Source: Heloderma charlesbogerti | Taxonomy: Eukaryota > Chordata > Lepidosauria > Squamata > Helodermatidae | Direction: 5' to 3' | Length of the DNA: 64,000 bases | Assembly: GCA_026122225.1 (NCBI GenBank) | Contig: JANEZZ010002675.1 | Span: forward strand, 1,581,380-1,645,379 | Shown: piece by piece, positions 46,083 to 56,897 of the stretch | Layout of the letters: every line of letters begins with the position of its first letter | Numbering within the stretch: the first letter of the stretch is position 1 | Notes under the pieces: model-generated | What the model saw: only the letters and a program-made list of their open reading frames with translations | Told to the model about the DNA's origin: nothing | Databases searched by the model: none | Position numbers and translations under genes: made by a program

Positions 46083-46620
46083 TGTCAGGAGCGCCTTAGC
46101 AGCCTCTTTCAGTAGACTCCAATTGCCAACTCAAGACACAGTCGAAAGGATTCTTTTCAAGGCTTTAATCTTTTTACAACTCAATGACTCTTTCAGATGC
46201 TAATCACCAGCAACTAAGCAAGGAACAGCAGAGTAGCCTATGCTCCGAGTAGGCAGTTGATCCCCGTTTGAAAGAGAGTCACTTGAAGACCCTGAACTTA
46301 TGGGCTAGGGAGAGATCCTACCTCTTTCCCTTGGGTCCATGGGAGGAGGCCGTTGCTTGTGCGCCAAATGGGCGCTACACCTCCTTTCCGCGCCCTCCAT
46401 CGCTCGTCGCTCCCTGCGTCTGCGTCGAGCGTCAGGCAAGCCCCCCTCCCGCACTTTCTCACTGCTAGGATCACTATCTATCTCAGGAATGCCGGCAGGA
46501 GGAATCTCTGCTAGCTGCTTTGCCTGTGAGGGATGAGCTGGCTCCTCTCCCATGGATTGCTGATCCTCCTCAGAATCAGAACTGCTCTGGGGTTCTATCG
46601 GCTCAGTTTCCACCCTGACA
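46083..46620 (-). mobile_element. Solo LTR, family 1 (copy 3), inside BovB copy E
   Basis: 538 bp from TGTCAGG to CCTGACA, flanked by GGTAT (46078-46082) and GATAT (46621-46625), a 5-bp TSD with one change. The BovB sequence on either side is continuous once the LTR is removed. A TTTCAAGGCTTTAATC segment near 46155 takes the place of the polyadenylation signal of the other copies, which suggests decay. Confidence 0.85.
46305..46619 (-). CDS. 104-codon open frame inside family-1 LTR (copy 3)
   Basis: It opens at LTR base 2 and ends after 315 nt, the same length as in copies 1 and 2. It starts VRVETEPIEPQSSSDSEE and ends in a basic region (RRRRRERR). Many residues differ from copy 2, but there is no stop or frameshift. 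The function is unknown. Confidence 0.45.
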   Translation of the reverse strand, partial: VRVETEPIEPQSSSDSEEDQQSMGEEPAHPSQAKQLAEIPPAGIPEIDSDPSSEKVREGGLPDARRRRRERRAMEGAERRCSAHLAHKQRPPPMDPRERGRISP

Positions 46621-47933
46621 GATATCCTGTCTTTTCATTATGTGGCCAAGGTACTTCAGTTTTGCCTTTACTATCATTCCCTCAAGTGAGCAGTCTGGCT
46701 TTATTTCCTGGAGTATGGACTGGTCTGATCTTCTTGCAGTCCAAAGCACTCTCAGAATTTTCCTCCAACACCACAGTTCAAAAGCATCTATCTTCCTTCG
46801 CTCAGCCTTCCTTATGGTCCAGCTCTTGCAGCCATAGGTTACTATGGGGAATACCACTGTTTTAACTCTGCGGACCTTGGTTGTCAGTGTGATGTCTCTG
46901 CTCTTAACTATTTTATCAAGATTTGTCATTGTTCTCCTTCCAAGAAGTAAACATCTTCTGATTTCCTGGCTGCAGTCAGCATCTGCAGTAATCTTTGCGC
47001 CTGGAAATACAAGGTCTGTCACTGCCTCCACGTTTTCTCCCTCTATTTGCCAGTTATCAATCAAGCTGGTTGCCATAATCTTGGGTTTTTTGAGGTTTAA
47101 CTGCAACCCAGCTTTTGCACTTTCTTCTTTCACCTTCATTATAAGGTTCCTCAGCTCCTCCTCGCTTTCAGCCATCAAAGTGGTATCATCTGCATATCTG
47201 AGATTGTTAATGTTTCTCCCAGTGATTTTAACTCCAGCCTTGGCTTCATCAAGCCCAGCATGTCACATGATGTGTTCTGTGTACAGGTTGAATAGGTAGG
47301 GTGAGAGTATACAACCCTGCTGTACTCCTTTCCCAATCTGTTGCTCCGTGGTTCTTAACGTTGCTACTTGGAATAAAATACATAAAAACAATTAAAATAT
47401 TAAAAGTGTAAAAATAATCAAAACAATAAAAGCCAACAACAAACAATTACAACCAACAATAAAACCAACAATGATGTCAACAGCAGCAACAGTAGCTGTC
47501 ATATCAGTAGAAGGCCAAGGTAAAATAATAGTTTTCAAGGCCTTCTTAAAAGACTGCAGTGAGGGAGCATGGCGGACCTCCAATGGCAGCTTGTTCCAAA
47601 GATGTGGGGCCACTGCAGAGAAGGCCTTCTCATGTGTGTTCACCCACCTGACTGCTCTCACAGGTGGGCAAATGAGAAGGGCCTCTCTCTCTGATCTTAA
47701 AGTGTGGGCAGGCTGATAATGGGTGTTACTCTGCATCCTCAAAGCAACTTTGTGTTTAATTTTCCTTTTAAATGCCAGTAACGCATTTTATCTTTCCCAT
47801 AAAGCCAAGTAAATAGGATTGACAAGGGCTTCTCCTTTCTTTTTCCCTCAAGTCCAATGTTCCCATTGTCCTAACAGCTCACTCCCTTCCATGATCTAAC
47901 TGCTTCCAGCTCACTGTAAGCTGCTGCAAGATT

Positions 47934-47980
47934 TCCTTGTTCTTTTTGCTGCAACAGGCTAACATTCCTGACCCTCTGAA
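47934..47980 (+). repeat. Dispersed reptile repeat fragment
   Basis: TTGCTGCAACAGGCTAACATTCC followed by CTGAAAT repeats the TTGCAACAGGCTAACATGG end at 53125-53160. Confidence 0.4.
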
Positions 47981-48510
47981 ATAACTTCTTCCATTATCCC
48001 GCTCATCAGCTCTGTTTCAGGAAGTAAGCCCAGCCCCAACCATAGTGAAGTTCTGTCGTCATACCCAGTCAAATAAGTATGTTTGCCTTCCTTCTTATTT
48101 GATAATAACCAATATATCACATTGATAATAATCATTGTTAAGAATGGATAGAGCTTTAATAGAGTAAAGCTTTTTGAGGGTTATTGGGATAGTCATGTAT
48201 ACCACAGCACCTGGAGGTGGATGAGTTGGGCCGTTTTTCAGCCTGGCAGCTCAGGTCCAGGAGTTGCTCTGCCTAATTGGGAAAGTGATAACAGCCATGC
48301 CTGGTGGGAAGATGCAGCCTCCTTGGGAGGGTGGGGTGGGGTGACCTGAGACTGAATTTGGATTGGGTGCTCCAAATCTGCCTGGAGTTGCTAGGGCTAG
48401 ACAATAAAAAGAGAGCAAAGGAAGGGGCGGGCGTCTCTTCTGGCCCTGACGATACTAGGGTGTGCTGCTGGTCGACAGCTGTCCTGAGAGGCCCGTACTT
48501 TGGTATGTAT

Positions 48511-49873
48511 GAACACTCAACAGTGGCCACAAGACTGGAAAAGGTCAGTTTACATTCCAATTCCAAAGAAGGGCAACGTCAAAGAGTGTTCAAACTACCG
48601 CACAATTGCGCTCATTTCACATGCCAGCAAGGTGATGCTCAAAATCCTACAAGCTAGGCTTCAGCAGTATGTGAACCGAGAACTACCGGAAGTACAAGCT
48701 GGGTTTCGAAGAGGCAGAGGAACTAGAGATCAAATCGCCAACATTCGCTGCATCATGGAGAAAGCAAGAGAATTCCAGAAAAACGTCTATTTCTGCTTCA
48801 TTGACTACGCTAAAGCCTTTGATTGTGTGGATCACAACAAACTGTGGCAAATTCTTAAAGTGATGGGAGTACCAGACCACCTTACCTGTCTCCTGAGAAA
48901 CCTGTATGAGGGTCAAGAAGCAACAGTAAGAACCAGACATGGAACAACCGATTGGTTCAAAATTGGGAAAGGAGTACGACAAGGCTGCATATTGTCACCC
49001 TGCTTATTTAACTTATATGCAGAGTACATCATGAGAAATGCCGGGTTGGATGAATCAGAGGTCGGAATTAAGATTGCTGGGAGAATTATCAACAACCTCC
49101 GATATGCAGACGATACCACCCTAATGGCAGAAAGCGAAGAGGATCTAAAGAGCCTCTTGTTGAGGGTGAAAGAGGAGAGTGCAAAAGCTGGTTTGAAACT
49201 CAACATTAAAAAAACTAAGATCATGGCATCTGGCCCCATCACTTCCTGGCATATAGAAGGGGAAGAAATGGAAGCAGTGACAGATTTTACTTTCTTGGGC
49301 TCCAAGATCACCGCAGACGGTGACTGTAGCCATGAAATTAAAAGACGCTTGCTCCTTGGGAGGAAAGCTATGGCCAACCTAGACAGCATAGTAAGAAGCA
49401 GAGACATCACCTTGCCGACAAAGGTCCGTCTAATCAAAGCGATGGTTTTCCCAGTAGTAATGTATGGCTGTGAGAGCTGGACTATAAGGAAGGCTGAGCG
49501 CCGAAGAATTGATGTTTTCGAACTGTGGTGCTGGAGAAGACTCTTACGAGTCCCCTGGACTGCAAGGAGGTCAAATCAGTCCATCCTAAAGGAAATCAAC
49601 CCTGACTGCTCATTGGAAGGACAGATAATGAAGCTGAAGCTCCAATATTTTGGCCACCTAATGCGAAGAGAAAACTCCCTGGAAAAGACCCTGATGCTGG
49701 GAAAGACTGAAGGCAAAAGGAGAAGGGGACGGCAGAGGATGAGATGGCTAGATAGCATCACGGATGCAATGAATATGAACTTGAGCACGCTCCGGGAGAG
49801 AGCGCAGGACAGGAAGGCCTGGCGTGCTATGGTCCATGGGGTCACGAAGAGTCGGACACGACTGAACGACTGA
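48511..49873 (+). pseudogene. BovB reverse transcriptase C-terminal half, open but N-truncated
   Basis: The frame is open for about 454 BovB residues with motif A FCFIDYAKAFDCVDH, VRQGCILSPCLFNLY, YADD and ELWCWRRLLRVPWTARR all intact. The endonuclease and the N-terminal RT part are absent, so it cannot act as a complete element. The ATG at 48500 is in flanking DNA. Confidence 0.85.
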
Positions 49874-49883
49874 ACAACAACAA
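48511..49883 (+). mobile_element. BovB LINE copy C, 5' truncated
   Basis: It begins abruptly at GAACACTCAACAGTGG (equivalent to residue about 594 of copy B) and runs to the BovB 3' end CTGAACGACTGAACAACAAC. It is very similar to copy B. It is the only plus-strand (sense to NELL1) BovB. No TSD was found: the sequence before (GGTATGTAT) and after (GCTAGCTTTATT) do not match. Confidence 0.9.
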
Positions 49884-50245
49884 GCTAGCTTTATTGTGTT
49901 ACTCTTGGGAGTGTGCGCCTTGAGGTTTGGCGTTTTTGGTTTTGTTTAGTTTTGTACTTGTTTGTCCTTGCTTGTAATTTCCTGTACAACCTACCATCTC
50001 TCCCTTAGTCCTTTCCCTTTGCCCTTTCCCTTTTCAATAAACTTTTATCCAACTTTCAGTTGGTGTGGTCTATCTGAATAACTTCAGTGCTAAATACACT
50101 GCCTATTGGCCTGGGTGAGAGCTACTGGGTTACTTTGGGGAAATTTGGGGCCGAGTTAGGCCTGTCCTACCTTGCAGGGTTGTTGGGGTGAAACCAACAA
50201 TCCTTCACAATCATCTTATTTGAAAATAACCAACATATCACATCA

Positions 50246-50280
50246 AGTTTTATTCAAGTACATTGTACTTGAATAAAACT
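50246..50280. repeat. Perfect 17-bp inverted repeat with 1-nt spacer
   Basis: AGTTTTATTCAAGTACA at 50246-50262 is exactly complemented at 50264-50280. It directly follows a 33-bp segment that resembles 48093-48125. Confidence 0.9.
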
Positions 50281-50354
50281 CGACAATCCTCCATTTTTCC
50301 ACAGTGCCGGTCTTGTTGCTTGTTGGTGTGTGCCACAGGTACTCGGATCCCACA

Positions 50355-50382
50355 CTGTGTGTGTGTGTGTGTGTGCGCGCGC
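50355..50382. repeat. (GT)n(GC)n microsatellite
   Basis: About ten GT units followed by GCGCGCGC. Confidence 0.95.
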
Positions 50383-50979
50383 TTTGTACCTAAGCAATCC
50401 AATAAGGCTTTGGATCTTGCTGATCTCTACTTCAACTGATCTTACAGTGGACATTTCTACACTGAAGTATGTCAAAGTTATATCAAACCATTTCTGAATC
50501 TCTCTCAATTGCATGTGCGTTGTCGTACTGAAACAACAGTAGTTTCTGAGCATCGAATATAACCACAAATTTGCGCTGCTTGTGTGACGATAAAGGAAAG
50601 GGGCTTTTTTATCCTCATGCTGTTGGAATTTGAAACACGCACAAGGGATCACATAAGCTGCTGTAATAGACAGAACAGGAAGCTGAAATAATGAGTTGAG
50701 TAGAATTAGGTTGATATGAAAATAGTTGCAGATGAAAGCGTGCTATCACTTTCATGGGAACCCATATTAAAAGTTGTATCATGAGCTCTTCACTAATGTG
50801 TGAATTTAAAAAACTAAACAAATTACATGGTTAATCAAATTTCAAGCTTCAGGGAGTAAGTTGATTACCATGGGGGACAAGCTTTTAGTCTCTTTGGGAA
50901 GTGGGGCTCAGTTTGCTAAGTACATTATGCTGTTTTTATATTTTCAGATACACAAAGTGCTGAACTTTGTGTCAGTGAG

Positions 50980-51070
50980 GCTGCAGTTCTATTCACATTT
51001 ACCTGGGAGTAAGTCTCATTTAACTTATTGGGACTGACTTCTGTGCAAACATGCACAGGTTTGTGCTGTA
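50980..51070. mobile_element. Short palindromic MITE, about 90 bp (copy 6)
   Basis: CTGCAGTTCTATTCAC, ACCTGGGAGTAAGTCTCAT and its facing arm ATTGGGACTGACTTCTG mark this copy of the 3468 family. Confidence 0.55.
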
Positions 51071-51234
51071 AGTCTGCTTAGCAGATCAGATGTAGTGCAG
51101 TGATGCAGCTTTTAATTTCTATGCATATTTGCTCAGATTAGAATCAAACAGTATTTCCTGAGGGATTTTGAGGGGATGCATTTGCATATAAGGGCACTGA
51201 GGAAAAGAGAAAACCATAAGAGTGTTTTATATAA

Positions 51235-51700
51235 AACTGAATTAAAATCTGTTTATTGCCGTTCATGACCAGATTGAAAAAGCAAGGTATACAAGGCATA
51301 TTTACAAAAACATATAGAGCAACAAAGTATGTATTCAAAGACATATAGAAGAGTGTATCATCCATGCTGAGCAAATAAAAAACAACCTGAGCTCTCAACT
51401 TAACTGCAACAGAAAAAAAACTTAGCAACTTTTCCAGTAACTACAGGAATGGTGTCGGCTAAACAGTAAGGTAAATAAAACAGATTGTCTCTGCCAGGAA
51501 ACGTAGATAATAAAGGTGCAATCAGTTCTCTATTAATATCCTGATAGAATTTGTAATATAATAAAACATGCATTGCAGTCTCTAAATTCCCTGAACTGCA
51601 GGGACAACAAGCTTGCAACGAAGAATGCTTGTTGAATCTACTCCCTAGCATGGCAGATGGCAGAGCATTCATACAGGCCAGTATATAAATGCAATGCAAG
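51235..51700 (-). mobile_element. LINE-like ORF fragment, C-terminal zinc-knuckle-type region
   Basis: On the minus strand, 51400-51699 reads CCPCSSGNLETAMHVLLYYKFY followed by REL, PLLSTFPGRDN and KVAKFF. The CxC...H spacing resembles the C-terminal Cys/His knuckle of LINE reverse transcriptases, with the last Cys replaced by Tyr. The left part ends in A/T-rich 3' sequence. The clade was not identified. Related frames up to 52550 may belong to the same old element. Confidence 0.4.
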
Positions 51701-52666
51701 GCTTATAAACATAAAACGTTTTTAGATAGCCCCTTTGCTCCCAATTGGGAACTGAATGCCAAAAATAGGAGAACAAAATTTAGCTGCAAAGGTATCAAAT
51801 TTCGCTGTTCAGTATTGTAAAATCTTAACAAAAGAACTTACTTTTCTCTTTCCTTGCCCAAAGAAAAAAGTTCAAATGGGGAAATACCCATTTGCATTAT
51901 TTTACACTCATAAAACTGAGGATAAGGTGATTCTATCTATGTGTTCAACAAGATGGACTTCCTTCCACAGTGAAGACAAAATTCACTGGTCATAATTTAT
52001 AACAACTTATCCAGAGAAACATGAGATTTTGATTCATGGCTAAAATTCCATATTCTTAAAGTTACTTTTAGCCAAACTCACTCATTTTCTTTTGGCCTTC
52101 ATTGTACAGAAGATAATTTTGAAATGTCAGCTGCCTCTTGGCATCATCTTTTATCAAAATATAATTTATCATTGAACTGAAGGTTCAGAATAGATAGAGA
52201 CTAGACATTTCAACTTAAAGCACCCAATAGGTGCCTGTTCAAAATATCTGACAATAATTTCCCCCCCTAGCAAATTGCATTTACCCAAGTAAATGTCAAA
52301 GAAGGCAAGCTTGCTTTTGTATTTGCCTAATGCAAAGGCAGACAATTTCCATGCCCAGTTTCTCCGACTCGCTGTAAGGCTCCAGCATGATAGAATCAGA
52401 GAAGCTGGCAGCAGGCCTGGGAACCTTGCCCTCTCTATCACTAGGACAGTTTGGAGATGGAGGAAATTACTGACCCAAACCTTGCTGCGCCGTGGTGCCA
52501 CCGTGATGAGAGAGACTATCTGGTCAGCCCAGAGAAATCAGGTGACCTGGTGATCTTATGTAAGAACTGGCCTAGGCTTGGTTTCCAAATCTGAGTGACT
52601 TGTCCCTAGAGTAGCTGTTCAATTTCTGTGCTGTGTCTTGTCCCGCCTGACCAGTATTGCCTTCTG

Positions 52667-52763
52667 GAACCTGACCATCTGTCTGTGTTGGACTACATTG
52701 GCCCATCTGATCTTTCTCTGACTGTCCCAGAACTTGACCATCAGTCTGTCTTGGACCACATTG
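52667..52763. repeat. 34-bp segment repeated at 63-bp spacing
   Basis: GAACCTGACCATCTGTCTGT at 52667 and GAACTTGACCATCAGTCTGT at 52730 begin two 34-bp stretches that end ACTACATTG and ACCACATTG. The sequence between is not repeated. Confidence 0.7.
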
Positions 52764-53049
52764 TTAAACTCTAGCTATTCAACCTTCTGGTTGGTGCTTT
52801 TGGACTTGACTTGTGCCTGCCCTGGGCCACACCATTTGCCTCTACGCCTGCTGAGCCACTAACCCCGCTGACCCTTGATACATCTACACACTTTACATGC
52901 ATAGTAAAGAAGGCCCTTTGGGAGGCTCAAAACAGGAAGATTTTGAAAATGAAATAGATATGGAAAGTGAGATTCACAGATTCTTGTTTGTGTGCATGTT
53001 AGTTGTCTTATTGGATCTCATTATGTGGATGCATTTGATGAAACAGATT

Positions 53050-53160
53050 CCAGCCAACAAAAGCTTATGCCATAATACATTTGTTAGTCTTTAAGACGCC
53101 ACAATACCCTGTTGTTTTTTTGTTGCAACAGGCTAACATGGATGGCTACCACTCTGAAAA
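53050..53160 (+). repeat. Dispersed reptile repeat 3' end
   Basis: CAAAAGCTTATGCCATAATA, TTTGTTAGTCTTTAAGACGC and GCAACAGGCTAACATGG are the landmarks of a repeat 3' end that I recall as common across reptiles. Fragments recur at 30545 and 47934. Confidence 0.5.
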
Positions 53161-53972
53161 TTGTTACAATGATTTAAATTACTTAGTGGTGACATCAGTC
53201 ACTTTGATGAGGTAATAGTGTGGCAAGATGTTCCATTAGGTTATTAACTTATCAGAAAATTTTAAAAGGAGGAGAGAGGTGAGGAGAGAAAACTTGATAG
53301 CATCTGTCTTTGGCAGCATCCTGATTGCATTAGATTGACGAAACTATTGTAAATAAAGCTGGTGAGGAAAGCAGTAAATCTGTTTGATAATCATTCTCAC
53401 AACCTTAAAACAACCAGGATTCACCCTGCATGTGTAGGGGAGAGAAAGTACATCTTCCCTTCCTACCTATCTGGCTTGCTTCCAACACTGTTGGATGTCC
53501 ACATAAGGGCATAAGATTTGGAAAGGCATATATGTACAGGCCCAGATCATATGGTGGTTATCCCATATACAATCCAGAAACTGACCATGCACATTGGATT
53601 TTACATGAGCTCTGTTCAAAATGTTATGTTCACTTGTGGTAATCTGGTGACATCTTATGCTGGACTGGGACAGTGCATTAGACTGCACCTCCTCTTTCTG
53701 CCCAATGTGTGTAGGAAAGTGATCCATGTAATGTTATTTTCTGATGGGGCCTCCTAACTTCACCCTGTGGTTGAAATGGTTTGAAGAACCATTTGCAGCA
53801 TTCCAAGTGTCAGGTTTCCTGATTCCCCTAGCACACACGCTTAGGCAATCTGAATCTGGAGACCCAAATCAGTGAGATTTCTTTATTGCAGGAAATTCCA
53901 CAGCAAAAGCTTAATGTTTCAGTAAAGTTCAGTAAAATCAAGCAGCTATAGCTTTGTGCAAGTTCTATTTCT

Positions 53973-54050
53973 GCTTATTTATTTATTTATTTATTTGATT
54001 TATATACTGCTTATCATATTTAAAAAATATCTCTAAGTGATTATAAACTG
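53973..54050 (-). mobile_element. LINE 3' end with (TTTA)n tail
   Basis: (TTTA)n at 53973-53997 followed by TTGATTTATATACTGCTTATC is an inverted L2/CR1-like 3' end. Confidence 0.5.
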
Positions 54051-55649
54051 GAAGGATTGTCATAATCAACTTCACTATGCTCTACAGAAATGCTCTAGGA
54101 AAGCCCCATGGTGAACAAATGGAGATTTGGGGTATATCTTGCTGCCCTGAATGCCAATCTCCTTTTCACCGAGAAAAGATAAATTAAGCAAATTCTGATT
54201 TGTTACACTAAGAACACAGTCTTCTTTGGCTTTTTAAAAAAACTTTATTTGGCATGAGAGGATTGCAGGGTGTCTAGTTCCATATTCCTACTGGTTTCTC
54301 ACCTGAGATGTCAGTGATATTTCTCTTTATATTTTAGCACTACCACCTTGGATGTTCCAACTCTATGGAAAGTTGTAGACTGAGCAGTATGTGATATCGC
54401 AGTCGACTGAGATGTGGTTGTTTTCAACTTAGATTCCTGACCAAGTTTCCATTCTAGTTCCATGGGAATTATGTCTGGAGACTTTGATTAAGATCAGTAG
54501 GAGCCATCACATGGAGTTTTGTGATGAGAGGAGAGCATGCAGGTGTATCCTTTGTAAAAAGTGAAGTTTTTTCTTAGAAATATCTAGGGATATGTTGTTG
54601 GCTTTTATACATATGTTATAGGAACACACAGTTATGAACTAGAGAGTCCCTCAAGGGTGCAGATGCAGAGACAGCTGTTTTAAATTTCAGTTTGATCCCA
54701 GTAGCATTGTTTCTTCCACCACAGTGAACAAACTGGGTGTTTTCTGTGTGTTTTAATATAGGTTTTGCAGTTTAGCTGGGAGCTGTTGGAAATAAATAAA
54801 ACTACCTGATTGCAGATTGCCCTCATGTTCATCCCTGGATTGTGGACCATATTTAGGACTTAAGAACTGGGCCACGTAAGAGGTGAATGAGGTGCAGCAT
54901 ATTCATGACTAATACAGTCCTAAAGATAGTAAACTAAAATGTATGGTAACTTTTAGGAATACATGTTACAGTGATATAGTCTGTTGCAGTATCTGTTGCA
55001 GTCATATATTTTGATTTTTTAAAATTAAAAAAATATAGCCCATATGCTTTCCTTCCAGTACACCACTGGTTTATTCAATATCCTTTCTTTTAGGAGACCT
55101 GAGGTTTTGGGGAAAAATTCTCTGAGTATCAAACCGTAGTAGAACATAAGTATTTCAGAGATGTATAGATCTGTGGAACGACATAAAAAGGAACACCATC
55201 GCTCTTTAAGTCCATGTAACAGAACAGTCCTAAGTCCCTGACAGGTGATTATTTGCCACCTTGAATCTCTGTTCTTGGTGTGAACATGAGGGCCAGATTA
55301 GCTATGTGGCAGAACTGAGTGTTTAAACCTGGACATGTCCCAGCCATGTTGACAAATGGGAGTGACAGTCTGATTTTTAGCAGCAAAAAGGATCAGGCAG
55401 GCAGCAGGTTGCAGATCCATCCCTGCACCTGCAGCTAACTGCCCACATCTTACATCTTTACAGTTGTCCCTCCAGGAGCTGTTGCTCTCAGCTGAGCTCT
55501 GATACCTGAGTTCGGCTGGACAAAAAGTGTTTTGGGAGATGAGCTGCGAGGAGGTAAGAAGTGGTAAATGGTGTGAGGTTTCTGTGCTCTTTCTTTGTGT
55601 TCTCAGATTGGACTTCTTTCCACATGATTCTGGCAAGATCCAAGCTTAA

Positions 55650-56044
55650 GGACGCAATCCTATCCAATGCAGGGCAGGAGCAGCACGGAAGGGATCATCC
55701 CCCCCGCGCTTCAGCTGCCCTGCCTTCGCAACTAGATAGCCAATTTCGGCTGTATAGCTGTGGGAAGCCGGGGGGGGGGGCGGACACACTGGATGACGCA
55801 CAGGAAGTGTTGGAAAAGCACTTCCGCACATCCCGTCCCCAGAAATGCCCCGTTTTCGCTGCTCCACACTCTTGTGAGCGTGGAGCACGGGGCTGGTCCG
55901 TGCTGCCTATGAGGCAGCGCAGGAGGGGGTGGAGGTTGGTTCTCAGGAAACCGACCTCGGAGTGCGGCCTCCGAGGTCGGCTCCTGGGAACCGACCTATC
56001 CTATGTCTGTCTAGCTGCTTACTAGCAGCCATAGGATTGCTCCC
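55650..56044. mobile_element. Harbinger-like MITE with GCAATCCTATGG-type termini
   Basis: Left GGACGCAATCCTATCC and right (reverse complement) GGGAGCAATCCTATGG match at 13 of 16. TAA repeats flank it at 55647-55649 and 56045-56047. The 395-bp body is GC-rich, with a G-run at about 55770 and inverted GGTCGG/CCGACC segments. The ORF at 55561-56025 is incidental. Confidence 0.65.
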
Positions 56045-56715
56045 TAAATGTATATATTTGCTATTGTAATGTCTAATTTGGCCCTAAGTCAGGCTTCTCA
56101 TTCACTGCAGATCTGGTTATCACTGGTAACCAGAAATTGTCCTCTGTGCAAAATGGCCCTAGTACTCGAAGTGGTGGCTAAAAAGGCCTGATTTGCAACA
56201 ACAACATCCACTAAATCTAATAGTTCATCATTGATTGAACTATTATCAGCTACCAAACTGAGAGTGTTTGTGGAAGGGTCTATATGGTGGGGGTGTAGAT
56301 CCTCAGGTCTGGGGGCCAAATTTGGCTCTCTTTGAGTCCCAGTCTGGCCCTCTGGGGTTCCCCAGGTGGCCATGCCCCCTTCTCCTGCCCCCATCCACTT
56401 GACCATAGATCATGTGTATATTTATATTGAACCACTTGGAGATCTTTAATATTAAGCAGTATATAAGTATTGTTAATAAACATATACATGATTTGTTGGT
56501 TTCCCAGCTTTTCTGACTTTTTTTCCCATTCCAAAAGGTTGTAATGCCTCTCCTAAGGTTTAGTTACTGGCAGGAAAAGCGTTAAGCTAAAATATACTGG
56601 AGTTTTGGCTCTGCCGCTTTTGCTTTCAGGTCTACCCACCACTGGTACGCAGCCCCCAAGAACGTCTCTGAAATGCAATTCAGCCCTCAGGCTTAAAGAG
56701 GGTCAGCCCCTCTGC

Positions 56716-56897
56716 CAGTGGCGGCTGGTGGCTCCAATGTCAGTGTGGGAGTGAATCCATTCCAAGTTTCAGTCAGAACCAGTCCAAGGTGCAGAGCAGA
56801 GCACCTTGGATAGCTCCTTTAGGGTTCGGACTGGTTCTCATTGAAACCTGGAGCGGATTCACCACCTCACTGACATTGGAGCCACCAGCCTCAACTG
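56716..56897. mobile_element. hAT-like palindromic MITE
   Basis: CAGTGGCGGCTGGTGGCTCC at the left pairs with the complement of the right end, and about 80 bp of each arm are inverted copies. The flanking 8-mers CCCTCTGC (56708-56715) and CCCACTGC (56898-56905) agree at 7 of 8, as expected for hAT. Confidence 0.8.

Larger units (their letters stand above)
45874..47371 (-). mobile_element. BovB LINE copy E, older, 5' truncated, carrying a solo LTR
   Basis: Flanked by a perfect 12-bp TSD, AATAAAATACAT, at 45862-45873 and 47372-47383. Removing the LTR and one TSD copy leaves about 955 bp covering the reverse transcriptase from just before YADD to the C-terminus. The protein (ELWCWRKILRVLWTARRSDQ) differs at many positions from copies A-D, so it is an older or separate BovB lineage. 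It begins in the RTE region near VRTxHG, giving a 5' truncation at 47371. Confidence 0.88.
45768..47750 (-). mobile_element. L2-like LINE fragment split by BovB copy E
   Basis: The 3' end (TTTG/TTTA tail, GGCTGCCTTTCAGAGCAG, AAGGCGGCTTACAACAATAA) is at 45768-45873. The coding part resumes at 47384 and encodes, on the minus strand, AFSAVAPHLWNKLPLEVRHA and LQSFKKALKT, the L2 C-terminus. BovB copy E lies between them with its TSD, so the two halves were once continuous. Confidence 0.75.
48136..50199 (+). mobile_element. Candidate LTR (third kind) interrupted by BovB copy C
   Basis: It starts TGTTAAGAATGG and ends GGTGAAACCAACA. The flanking 5-mers ATCAT (48131-48135) and ATCCT (50200-50204) agree at 4 of 5. 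A TTCAATAAACTTTTATCC signal at about 50034 suits an LTR on the plus strand. About 690 bp remain when BovB is removed. The call is tentative because there is no sibling copy to confirm the ends. Confidence 0.35.

Noticed and set aside
55561..56025. 154-codon plus-strand frame
   Set aside because: It crosses the boundary of a GC-rich MITE and has no recognisable protein features.
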